A stretch of DNA of 64,000 nt from Henckelia pumila (lineage: Eukaryota; Streptophyta; Magnoliopsida; Lamiales; Gesneriaceae), in assembly GCF_033568475.1 (NCBI RefSeq), contig NC_133122.1, positions 112,422,289 through 112,486,288 of the forward strand, written 5' to 3'. Shown here in pieces: positions 35,022 to 46,642 of the stretch (positions are counted from its first letter, which is position 1; each line of letters begins with the position of its first letter). The notes under the pieces are model-generated. The model did not search any database. It was not told the DNA's origin and was given only the letters and a program-made list of their open reading frames with translations. The translations under genes and the position numbers were made by a program.

Positions 35022-38000
35022 ATGTCAAATCGTGACGACCAGAGTTCTCATGGCAGTGTTGGTGGGCGTTGGGGTGATGCCGACCGGGAGCCTCGTCGAG
35101 AACGGCGTCATTGTCATCATGACGACGAGAGTTTCACTGTGCGTCGATTCTTAGCTATGGGTCCCAAGCCCTTAGTTGGAGGTGAGTCTCCGGAGGATGC
35201 GGAGAACTGGTTAGACCGCATGGAGACGACTTTTCAGACTTTCCAATGCACCGATGAGCAGAAGGTGAAGACCCTTGGCTATCTTCTGGATGGGCGTGCG
35301 CGCAGGTGGTGGAGGTTTACTTCTACACCTTTTGTTGCGGCGAGAGGAGTGGCCACCTGGGCCGAGTTCCGCACAGCTTTCGAAAAGCGGTATTTTCCTC
35401 CTGCACTCCGTCAGTCAAAGGCAGGCGAGCTACTGAGTCTGCGACAGGGAACCATGTCTATCGATGAGAATCAGCAGAGGTTCTTTGATCTGCTATCCTA
35501 TTGCCCCGAGATTGCTGATAGCTCAGAGATGAAGTATAATCTGTTTCTTCAGGGCCTTAACCCTGAGATCCATGACCGTGTGGCGGTTGGCGACGACATG
35601 TCCTACGAGGGTTTGGTGAGCCGTTGTCATCAGGCAGAGGACAGCATTCGGCGGAACAGGTCTTTCCCTCAGTCGAGGCCTGCTAGTTCTTTGGGTCCCC
35701 GTGCCCAAACTTTCAAGAAGTCTGGATCTTCTTCTTCCTCTGGTTCTGGAGGTATTGTCCGTTATGGTAAGAAGGACAAGTGTGATCACTGTGGGAAGAA
35801 CCATCCATCCGACAAGTGCCGTAGAGCTTCTGGAGCTTGTTTCCATTGTGGAGAGACTGGTCATATCCGGAGAGATTGTCCAATGTCTGGGGGAGGTGGT
35901 TCTGGTTCTGGTTCAGGATCGGGTTCTCAGGCCACCGTACAGCAGAGGTCACAGGGACAGTCTGCTAGGAGTTCTCATTTGAGGCCACGAGCTTTTGGCC
36001 AGGTGTTTGCCCTGAGACATGATCAGGCTGTGGAGGAGAATGAGAAAGTCATCGCAGGTACATTTATGCTTTATGGTATACCTGCTCTTGTACTTATTGA
36101 CACTGGTGCATCTCATTCCTTCATTTTTGCACGTTTTGTTAAGAGGCATAAGTTACCATGCATTGCACTAGACGTAGTGATGTCTGTTTCTACTCCGACG
36201 GTCCAATCTGCTTTGGCTAAGCGTCTAGTGATGGGTTGCCCTTTAGAGTTCGAAGGGAACGTTCTGTTAGCGAATCTCATGGTCCTGGCGATGGACGACT
36301 TTGATTGCATTCTGGGAATAGATATGTTGACTACCTATCGAGCTTCAGTGGACTGCTATCAGAGATTAGTATGCTTTCATCCGGAAGGGAGTGAGAGTTG
36401 ATTTTTCTATGGTGAGGGAGCGCGATCCCCGATGCCTTTGGTATCAGCTTTGAGAGCCTGTCGAGCTCTGGAGTCTGGCGGGGAAGGCTACCTTATCTAT
36501 GCAGTTGATTTGTCCGCTGAGAGTATTGGGATAGAGAGCATTCCTGTTGTGGATGAATTTCCAGATGTGTTTCCTGATGAGATTCCGGGTTTTCCTCCTG
36601 CTAGGGAAGTCGAGTTTGGCATAGAGTTGATGCCGGGTACTTCGCCTATTTCTAGAGCACCGTATCGTCTGGCTCCGTCAGAGATGCGTGAGTTAAAGAA
36701 TCAGCTACAGGATCTTTTGGACAAGGGGTACATTTGTCCTAGTGTATCTCCTTGGGGATCTCCTGTTCTCTTCGTGAAGAAGAAGGATGGGTCGATGCGG
36801 CTGTGCATTGACTATCGGCAGCTGAATCGAGTGACTGTGAAGAAAAAGTATCCGTTGCCTCGTGTTGATGACTTGTTTGACCAGCTGCAGGGCACATCAA
36901 TTTACTCCAAGATTGACTTGAGATCTGGGTATCATCAGTTGAGAGTCCGTGATCAGGACGTAGCCAAGACTGCATTCCGTACTCGCTATGGGCATTACGA
37001 GTTCCTAGTGATGCCATTTGGTTTGACTAATGCGCCGGCTATATTCATGGATCTGATGAACCGTGTCTTCAGGGAGTATTTGGACAAGTTTGTCGTGGTC
37101 TTCATTGACGACATCTTGGTGTATTCACGTAATACGGAAGAGCATGTTTCTAACTTGCGGTTAGTACTGCAGACTCTTCGAGATGAGCAGTTGTACGCCA
37201 AGCTGAGCAAGTGTGAGTTCTGGATGGATAGAGTGGTCTTTCTTGGCCATATCATATCCAGGGAGGGGATTTCTGTGGATCCAAGCAAGATTGAAGCGGT
37301 ACTTAATTGGTCGCGTCCGACGACAGTTGCTGAGATCCGTAGTTTTCTGGGTCTAGCAGGGTATTATCGTCGCTTCATTCTGAACTTCTCTCAGTTAGCT
37401 CGACCGTTGACGCAGCTTACCCGCAAGGGTGTGGATTTTGAGTGGTCCTCCGAGTGTGAGGAGAATTTCCGTGAGCTTCGACGGCGGTTGACTTCTGCGC
37501 CGGTGTTAGCATTACCGTCAGGATCTGGAGGGTATGTAGTTTACACGGATGCTTCTCTTCAGGGGTTAGGTTGTGTCCTGACTCAGAATGGGCATGTGAT
37601 TGCATACGTTTCTAGACAGCTAAAGCTTCACGAGGACAACTACCCAGTCCATGATTTGGAATTGGCAGCCATTGTGTTCGCTTTGAAGATCTGGCGTCAT
37701 TATCTTTATGGCGAGAAATTTGAGATCTTCACCGACCATAAGAGTCTCAAGTATTTGTTCACTCAGGCAGAATTGAACATGAGACAGAGACGTTGGATGG
37801 ACTTGCTTAAGGACTATGATTGCGAGATTAAGTACCATCCGGGAGCTGCTAATCTCACCGCTGATGCTTTGAGTCGCAAGGTGCGACTATCCGCACTTCA
37901 GACTTGTTCGATGTCTAGTGCGATTAGTGACTGTTGTACTTCAGGTTTTACCTTCAAGCATAAGAAAGGTAGGCAGAGTATCCAGATGTTTGCGATATTA

Positions 38001-39425
38001 TCTGAGCCAGCCTTGTATTCGCGGATCCGAGATGCTCAGATGTCTGATTCAAAGACCCAGCGTTTAGCTCGTCTAGCTAACGAGGGTAGCTCGTCTGGAT
38101 TTCATTATCAGTCAGATGGCTTTCTGTGTTTGTCTGGTAGGCTTGTGATTCCACAGGATGAAGAGTTGCGAGAGGAGATTTTATCTCAGGCACATCGCAC
38201 TAAGTTGAGTATTCATCCTGGGAGCAACAAGATGTACAAGGATCTACGTACTCGTTTCTGGTGGAAGGGAATGAAACGCAGTGTTTATCAGTTTGTTTCG
38301 AGATGTTTGGTGTGCCAACAGGTCAAAGCAGAGCACCGACGACCTGGAGGATTGCTTCACAGTCTGCCTATTCCTGAATGGAAATGGGAGTTTATCACTA
38401 TGGACTTTGTGACCCATTTGCCGGTATCCCCAAGGAACTGTGATGCTATCTGGGTGGTGGTGGACCGACTCACCAATTCAGCGCATTTCATTGCCTATAG
38501 CCGGGAGTACAATGTGGATCGTATGGCTCGGTTGTACATTCAGGAGATCGTTCGACTTCATGGAGTGCCTGTGAGCATTGTCAGCGATCGGGACCCCAGG
38601 TTTACTTCTAGATTCTGGGGGAGTGTTCAGCGTGCGATGGGTACTACTCTCAGTTTTAGTACAGCCTATCATCCGGAGACTGATGGTCAGTCAGAGCGCA
38701 CTATCCGTACGTTAGAAGATATGCTTAGAGCGTGCGTCATGGATTTTGGTTCAGCCTGGCAGGATCATTTGCCGTTGATCGAGTTCGCTTACAACAACAG
38801 CTATCACACTAGTATTGGGATGGCACCTTTTGAAGCGTTGTATGGGCGAGTTGTCGTACTCCACTCTTCTGGGAAGAAGTGGGGGAGAGACAGGCTGAAG
38901 GACCGGAGTTTATCCAGCAAGCGATAGACATTGTTGATCAGATCAAGAAATGGATTAAGACTGCACAGGATCGTCAGACCAGTTATGCTAATATCAAGCG
39001 TATTCGAGGTCGGAGAGAAAGTGTTTCTGAGAGTGTCACCTTTCCGCAAGATTCTCAGATTTGGCCTTAAGGGCAAGTTGTCTCCCAGATTTATCGGTCC
39101 GTTTGAAATCTTGGAGAGTATTGGCGATTTGGCTTATCGACTAGCATTGCCACCGCATCTATCCAGCATTCACGACGTGTTCCACGTATCTCTGTTGCGA
39201 CGGTATGTGGCGGATGAATCTCATATTCTGCAGCGATCTGAGGTTCAGGTAGACAAGGATTTGACTTATGTTGAGAAACCTCTTCGCATCCTGGATTATA
39301 AGGATAAGGTTTTACGGAACAAAGTCATTCCTTTGGTTTTAGTTCAGTGGCAGCGCCGAGGCACTGAGGAAGCTACTTGGGAGCTTGAGGACAGGATGCG
39401 TAAAGACCATCCTGAGTTGTTTTGA
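35022..39425 (+). pseudogene. gag-pol of element B, one nonsense and two frameshift breaks
   Basis: Gag (from 35022) has a Retrotrans_gag core, a zinc knuckle CFHCGETGHIRRDC preceded by CDHCGKNHPSDKC, then protease [10 protein letters not shown] near residue 360. A TGA at 36399-36401 lies where the related H frame has a Trp codon. The frame continues at once through RT (FIDDILVYS), RNase H ([13 protein letters not shown]) and integrase (HHCC region, [22 protein letters not shown]) to about 38850. There a single-base loss shifts the frame. A second shift near 38995-39010 restores it for the integrase C-terminus and chromodomain (to 39425). The remaining sequence is well conserved, so inactivation is recent. 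Confidence 0.9.
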
Positions 39426-39546
39426 TTTCATTCTTTAAGTTGTATTCAGTTGCAAACTCTGTAAACGTTTGATTTGAATAAAGAATGTTTCTGATTTCTG
39501 TATTTGCATTCGGTACTTAAGATCTGATTTCGAGGACGAAATATCT

Positions 39547-39560
39547 TAAGTGGGGGAGAA
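39547..39560 (+). other. Polypurine tract of element B
   Basis: AAGTGGGGGAGAA before the 3' LTR, preceded by TTTCGAGGACGAAAT. Confidence 0.85.
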
Positions 39561-40898
39561 TGTAGTAGCCCGTATCCTAATTGAGTAATTAAAGGATTAA
39601 TGCTAATTAATTTAATTAGGTATCGGACGGATCGGAAGCTCCGAAGGCACGATCGGAAGCTCCGAACAGGATCGGAAGCTCCGATGAGCGATCGGAGGCA
39701 CCGATGTTATTACGTCAGGCATGACGTGTGGTTGGATCGGAAGCTCCGATCAGGACCGGAAGCTCCGATCACCCCTATCCGGAGTCAACAAGTGATATTT
39801 TGACACGTGGTAGATCAGGATCTTCGGAAGCTCCGATGACAGGATCGGACGTTCCGATCGAGGTTCGGACGTTCCGATCAAGGATCGGAAGTTCCGATCG
39901 TTGTCTATAAATAGAAGGCCGAGACTTCTCTTTCATTTGCCAATTCCGAGTTCTCCTTTCCTTTCTAGTCCTTTTGGAGCTGTTCTAGTCTTCTTAGGCT
40001 TGGTCCGGAGGTCGGAGAGGCGTTCGGTAGTCGTAGCGGAGTCGTGCCCAAGTTCTGGAGGCATCGACATCAAAGGGCTAACGACGGACGAAGGTATAAC
40101 TTTTGCTCCCTATAAATATTTAGGAGTATGCAATAGCTTAGTTAAGGCTTTTAGAGCACTTTAATGATAGTAGTATCATTTGGCAGTGTAGAGCAGACTA
40201 TAGGCGTGGACCTAGAGTTGGTAGAGCTTGCACTGTTTTGAGGTACGGAAGTACTGTTCGAGATATCCTGACTGAGTATGCATGTATTATATGACTGCAT
40301 GATTTATATGCCATGATATTATGCTGCATTCATTTGCATCTTGCTGTATCTCCTTCGAGATGTCTGTAGTAGGGTTGTACCCTATCCTGTTAGTGGATGG
40401 ACTTCCATCGATTTGGGTCCGGCGTATCCACGGTTATCTCGGTATGGGAGCCACCTCCTGAAGCGACGGCACAGCGTGCTACATACCAGGGCCCGGTCTG
40501 TCTCTGCTATCTGATCCTTGACCTCGAGTCTATAGGAGTTCACTTTGCATGCATGTATACTCATACTCTCGCACTAAGCGTTTTATGCTCACGTCTCGTA
40601 CTCTGTATTTTCTGGACACCCTATTCCATGGGGCAGGTTTGCGATTGGACGAGGAGGGTGGATCCAGGAGGGGCTAGTCAGTGGTTGGCCAGCTGGAGCT
40701 TCGTCTAGGTTTTATTACTGTTGTTTGGGTTTATACAGCTATTCGATTTGGTTGTATATTATTGGATAATTTCAGATTCCTTTACTTGGGATTGTATAAT
40801 GTTATTGGATTCCGCAGTTTTATTCTGATATCTGTTTAATTAAGTTAATTGCATGCATAAGTTCTGTTTAGTAGGTGATCCGGGTAAGGGTCACTACA
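39561..40898 (+). repeat. 3' LTR of element B
   Basis: Same length as the 5' LTR, ends ...TCACTACA followed by the TSD catca. Confidence 0.93.
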
Positions 40899-42536
40899 CA
40901 TCATTTCAACTAAACCCGAGTCCTCACGTGCTAAACTCTTTCCCAAGCTGTCAAGGTCGTCTTTGACCAGCTCCTGCCCCCTCTGTTTCCATGCACACAT
41001 ACAAAACAAAGCAACAACCGGATAAACTCCGATGAAAAATAATTCCCAGTATAATCGACATATATAAAGCGTTAAATAAATCATATCAACTCTATTTATA
41101 AACGACTCAACAATAGAGTAAATAACGCATATATCAATTAAAAATTGATTCATATAACGTCGTTTGCCATCAAGATTCGTAAACGATCTTGACATGGATA
41201 TCCATCTATCGTAGTCATTCTTGACTCAAAAATAAGGCCGCCTCAGACCTTGGCATAGAATCAATTCAATAACATATCATATCGTAATCATAACGACTCA
41301 AACTCAAAGATCCACTAACTGAGATGGATCGAAAACATCAAAAACAAATAAAAAGATAATCAAGTATGTGATTTTTGCGGGACAACTCAAGAAACGTCAT
41401 TCCCGAGTTTCAAATCCCTGGCTCGCGATGTCGTCTTATACCTTCGTATATCTTGGTTCTGAACACTTCCAATCTGAAATATAACAATCAAAACAATCAT
41501 ATCAAACTTTATTCAATATGATCAATCCAAGATCGGATCAAACTCATCAATATAACGTCAATACAATCACTTCAAACCTCCAGAAAACTTCCTCGGTTCA
41601 AAGTCGGACTTCCTGAGTTGATCAAACTTGAAACTAATCTGAAATGTAACGATTATGATCAAGAAGTATCAGTATACAATAACAAGATCCACAACTCAAT
41701 CATAGTCTATCAAAACAACTTCAAAACCTAAACCGACGGCGTAGCGATTGAAAATCGGTAACCGACGAAATATCGAAACCATTTTCGACTTCGAATACAA
41801 TTCATACGTATATCACAACAGCAATAACCACTCATAAAATCATATAATAGCATCTATAACCATCGAACACTAGCTGAAAATCAGGATTAAGTGCAAGCAA
41901 CATGAATTCTTCAACCCGGTTTTGATATCGGAATACATAAACGTCGAAGAACATATACATATCATCAATATCTGATATCTACCAACTTTTGAACATCAAA
42001 ACATGCCGAAATAAGTAAAAAATTACATGAGATCGAAGCCCTCATCGCAAGAATTCCAGAACAATTTACGGAATCAAAATCGGATAACCGAAGCAAAAGA
42101 TATAAGGATTTAAAGATCAATAGCAAATGAAGAAGATGGGCTCTTGGCTCTGCTCTGTTCTTTCCTTCCTCTATTTCTGAATTTGCACGTATGCTAGCTT
42201 AGTCATCAAAGACAAAATTGGATATATTCAAGAAAAATTGCACTTTAGTCCCTGACACTTCAAAAATTGCAATTCAGTCCTCGACCCTAATTTTAATTCA
42301 ATTTCAATCCTAAATAATTTAAAAATATTAGAATTTAAATCAAAACTCTAAATATTCCCAAATTAAATATACTCGGATTAAAATTAAATAATCTCAGATT
42401 AAATTAAATAATCCTGGGCCTTACATTTCTCCCCCACTAAGACATGAGTTCGTCCTCGAATTCATAATCAGTCTAGATATGCAGTCTGTATATTCATAAG
42501 AATAAAGAATAACAGAAAACTGAATAAGAACTCACA

Positions 42537-43746
42537 TCAGTGGAACATATAAGGAAATCTCTGCCTCATGTCTTCTTCAACTTCCCACGTCGCTTCTTCA
42601 ACTCCGTGCCGAATCCATTGAATCTTTACCAATGGAATGGTCTTCGATCGGAGTTGCTTTTCCTTTCTATCGAGTACCTGAATCGGCTGTTCAAAATTGC
42701 TAAAAGTTTCATCTAACTCAGCTTCATCAGGTTGCAAGATATGAGCGTCATCAGATATATACTTTCGAAGCATCGAGACATGAAAGACATCATGTATTCC
42801 AGATAAAGACATAGGTAATGCGAGTCGATAAGCAAGATTGTCTTCTCAAGTATCTCATACGGCCCAATATATCGCGGAGATAACTTTCCTCGTTTACCAA
42901 ATCTGATTGTGCCTCTGAATGGTGAAATCTTCAAGAATACTCTATCTCCCTGTTCAAAAGATAACGGCCGTCGTCGCACATTCGCATATCTAGTCTGTCT
43001 GTGCTACGCTGTTCTCATTATCTGCTGAATCAACTTCACCTTCTCAGTTATCTGTCTAATCATATCCGGTCCCAACTCAGGCACCTCTGACACATCATCC
43101 CAATATAATGGTGATCGACACTTCTTCCCATACAACGCTTCAAATGGAGCCATCTCTATGCTTGTATGATAACAGTTGTTATAAGAGAATTCCACAAGTG
43201 GTATAGATTCTTGCCATGTAACACCAAAGTCAAGTATCACATCTCTAAGCATATCCTCAAGAGTCTGAATGGTTCGTTCAGATTGTCCGTCAGTTTGAGG
43301 ATGATAAGCAATACTCAAATGTAAACGCGTACCTAGAGCTTCCTGTAGGCTATGCCAAAAGTGCGAAGTAAATCTAGGATCTCGATCAGATACAATCGAC
43401 TTTGGCACACCGTGTAGTCTTACCACTTCCCGAATATAGAGATCTGCCATTTGATCATGATGATAAGTCATTCGATAAGGAATAAAGCACGCATATTTCG
43501 TCAATCTATCTATGATCACCCAAATAGCATCGCAACCTCGGGATGATCGTGGAAATTTCATCACAAAGTCCATGGAAATATGATCCCATTTCCATTCAAG
43601 AATAGATAAACTCTGTAATAAGCCACCTGGCTTCTTTCTCTCAGCCTTCACCTGTTGGCAGTTCAAGCATTTTGATACAAATTTAGTCACATCAGACTTC
43701 ATTTGTTTCCACCAGTACTGATTCTTCAAATCGTTGTACATTTTTC
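42537..43746 (-). pseudogene. Integrase and chromodomain of element C, broken and cut
   Basis: Minus-strand 43741-43004 encodes the integrase zinc region end ([15 protein letters not shown]) and catalytic core (MDFVMKFP, SDRDPRF, DGQSERT). After a frame change, 42979-42537 encodes the C-terminal region ([26 protein letters not shown]) and chromodomain (VEEATWEVEEDMRQRFP). Stops and at least two frameshifts (near 43003 and 42840) inactivate it. The upstream part is separated by insertion of copia E at 43746. Confidence 0.85.
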
Positions 43747-45560
43747 GGAAAGAGTGGGTGCCCGGTGAGCCAACTTGTGGCTAAGGGCTTTGATGACTCT
43801 TTGTATAAACAATCTTTTGTTTAATATTATTTACACTTTTATTAATGGCAATGACTTTATCTTTCTTCATATTGTTATATTGTGATATACTATTGTTGTT
43901 TTGATAAAGACCTTGAATATACTATAGTGTATGTAAGATGTGGTAGAACATGGAGATGTCTATCATGAAACACATCTTATAGTCAATGTATATTCTAAAC
44001 TGTTCCTAGTCAATTGAGCCGTCCGATAATAAGGATAAGGATCGCTCGAGTTTGAGACTAGCATTTGCGATGCGGAGTACCACGTTTCATTGGTAAGGAA
44101 CATAGAGATGTTCGAAGCATGCAAATGGATATTCATATGATGAATGATCGAACTACCGTATCCGGACTTTCCAAGTGGTTATCACTTATCGAGTGGATAT
44201 AGTCCGCGGTTTTGATTGTACACCATTAGTCCTTATTACTTGAAAAATCATTGAGACTCTATATGCTAGTACTGTGCTTTGACTCGTTTACCGACTCTAT
44301 TGGGGTCATCAGGTGTCGGGATTGGGTACAGTTACAACACATATAGGAGTCGATGCTTTGTTGTCAAGGATTCACCACATACTTGCGAGTGTGGATATCC
44401 TATGCGATCTGAGGAGATATTAGTGTGACGAATCTCTGGCCAGAGTACATGATGTGTTTTAAGAAATGGTTTCTTAGTAACACATGCGATGTCACTATTT
44501 GATCTTCAAGATGTATTGCATAGTTATCGAATCTCGACGACTCTCGATATACCAATGGTTGTTGATTCGATCGGGATATATGGATGAAGGGACCGTACTG
44601 TACGCTAACCAAAATCTATTGGTTCTTGTAGGCACTATCAGTGATACCTAGGGAATCATGGGGCGATGTTGCTAGGCGCTCTTACCATGATTCGATGGGC
44701 AAGTCGGAAATTGTTGTTCCAAGTCACAAGGAGTTGTGAGCCCACGGCTAGCTGTATCCCTGAACCATTGAGGGTCACACAGTGTAATGGATTTTTAATC
44801 CCCGTTGAGATAGTTAAATTTAAAGAGTTAAATTTAATGAACAAAGAAGTTGGACTTCTTAATTATGAGTAGAGGAGTAAGATTTCCTAAAATGACATAG
44901 GGATGGACATTTTTGGAAACCACTGAATTCGGATTCAGAAAAATTTATCTTGACTATAAAAGGTGCAGAAATGGTTTCTGTGCACATTGGTGAAATCGGT
45001 TTATCAATCGGAGTCACGATGAATTTTATATTAATTTTTGAACATGCGGGCTTTACTTGTCGGGCTTGAACTTATGACTAATGGGCCCTAAGCTGTTAGT
45101 GGCCTACATTATAAATAAGTTATTGCAGTACAGAAATAAAACACAACAGGTCACAAAATATTTTTAAAACCCTAGCTGCGTTTTTAATAAGTGGCCGCCC
45201 CTTCCCTCCCTCTGCTCGAAAAATCCAGCCTGTGAATTTTGAATTGCAGTCTGGTTTAACGGATCAAATTCGTTAATCTCTTCGTAGAAACTTCTGATAG
45301 ATTTTCTAGTGCAATCTATCAGAGGGATTAAATATCCGTTCGTGGACCTGATTGAAGAACAGTTCGTCCATCAGTTCCAAGGATATACAACAAGAGCAGA
45401 GCAATCTGTTGGTGTCCATAATCTCGATTCGAGATTGGAGGTAAAAATTTATAATTGTTATTTAATTTTTACACACACAATTTAATCGTAAAAGTTTTGA
45501 TACCCAATATGGAATCGTTCCATATAAAATTTTTAAACTTCCGCTGCACCGGGTATCAAT
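43747..45560 (+). repeat. 5' LTR of element E (3' boundary approximate)
   Basis: Start by comparison with 62429: GAAAGAGTGGGTGCCCGGTG. The 3' LTR copy begins TGAAAGAG, so the first T here reads G. The end is placed near CACCGGGTATCA (45547-45558) because GCCCGGTG at the start and CACCGGG at the end mirror each other. No complete second LTR is available to confirm it. Confidence 0.65.
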
Positions 45561-46642
45561 CCTAATCGATTGCCATGACCAATTTTGTAGGTGTATGTTA
45601 GGAATTTACATTTGTTTTTATTGTTGTTGGATTTATTAATGGGCCTGGTTTATGGCCCAATATGAATGTCATATGTAATAAAATTGGGCTTGGTTTATGG
45701 CCCGTTCCCACCCCTTAAAAATGTATCCCCTGCTTGTCATTGTTATTTATTGTAAATACATTAGATTTAGTGGGAGATCAAGATTTGAAGATAGAGGTGG
45801 GCCCAGCAGACAATAAAGACAGAAGAAATGTAAATTGGAAGCAAATGTAATAGGATTGCATTGCATACTGCATATTACCTAGGATTGGACTAAGACTCGT
45901 GATTGGCAACCACGGGTCGATTAGAAATGGAATCGATCATCCTATATAATATGTGATATTATAGTTGTATGCATGTTTTAGACAAAATTGTGTGAATCCG
46001 ACAAGCATACAAAATTTTAAAAATGATGAGACAAATTTTCATAATTAAAAATCCCTCATTTTAAATATGATTTAAAATTGATATCAAGATAAATAAAGGA
46101 AATTTAAATTTGTTTAAATGTTCCTACCTTCCATCAACGATCAATGTATGAGATGCTACCCGCGGATACGGTCCGGCTCATATTATTGGGGGGGCCCGTT
46201 CATCGGAAAGCTGTACATTGGATCGACACATGTTGTAAGTTGGGTGGAACTCCCATGGGATCGGCTCATATTATTGGGGGATCCACATGGCGACCGTCCA
46301 TCACAACTTAATATTGATGGGTCATCTTGACATGTCACAATAAACGGCGTCATATTATTGGGCCCTTATTGGACATGAGGTAAAAACATGGAGGTTGCTT
46401 TGGAAGCAATTGGGCTCTACCTTTTGAAATTATGGTTGGCTGATATTATTCGGGACCATAGATTGTCAATTGGACTCCATGTTCTCACTAAGAAAAACAG
46501 TTTCCCGTTTTCACTAAAGGGTAGTGAAATCGTTAAAATAGTGGGAGTGAGATTCATAAAATAAATTTCGCCTATTTTATGTCTTAGTAAATTGCTTAAA
46601 CAATCACTGATATTTGTCTGTTTCTTTTTAGTATTTCATAAG
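45561..46642 (+). other. Leader of copia element E with repeated TATTATTGGG modules
   Basis: Non-coding stretch of about 1.1 kb before gag. The motif TCATATTATTGGG or a variant recurs at about 46178, 46265, 46351 and 46441, each followed by G/C-rich sequence (gggggcccg, gggatcc, gggccc, cgggacc), at spacing near 86-90 bases. I could not identify a clean PBS; the usual TGGTATCAGAGC is absent. Confidence 0.6.

Larger units (their letters stand above)
33619..40898 (+). mobile_element. Element B: complete Ty3/gypsy chromovirus, 7.28 kb
   Basis: LTRs 33619-34956 and 39561-40898 (both 1338 bp, about 14 substitutions, 1.0%), tRNA-Met PBS, gag-pol, polypurine tract, and a perfect TSD catca (33614-33618 and 40899-40903). 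It is inserted in the LTR of element C in opposite orientation. The C-terminal chromodomain places it with chromoviruses, Tekay/Del-like. Confidence 0.93.
33063..42425 (-). repeat. 3' LTR of element C, interrupted by element B
   Basis: Minus-strand start TGTAAGGCCCAGG at 42425, end GACCTCGAGGT-like ...GAGGTCCCCACA at 33063. Segments 33063-33618 and 40904-42425 give about 2.08 kb. No second LTR is in the window to compare. Confidence 0.75.
33063..43746 (-). mobile_element. Element C: minus-strand chromovirus, 3' LTR and integrase part
   Basis: Read on the minus strand: integrase/chromodomain (43746-42537), polypurine tract (complement of 42426-42440), and a 3' LTR from 42425 to 33063 interrupted by element B. 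It is inserted in the LTR of F (candidate TSD atatt at 33058-33062). On the other side it is cut at 43746 by copia E, so its 5' part lies beyond the window. Integrase sequence is close to that of H. Confidence 0.8.

Noticed and set aside
35523..35982. Alternative-frame ORFs (79-113 aa) over the gag and pol regions of B and H
   Set aside because: Shadows of gag-pol in other frames.
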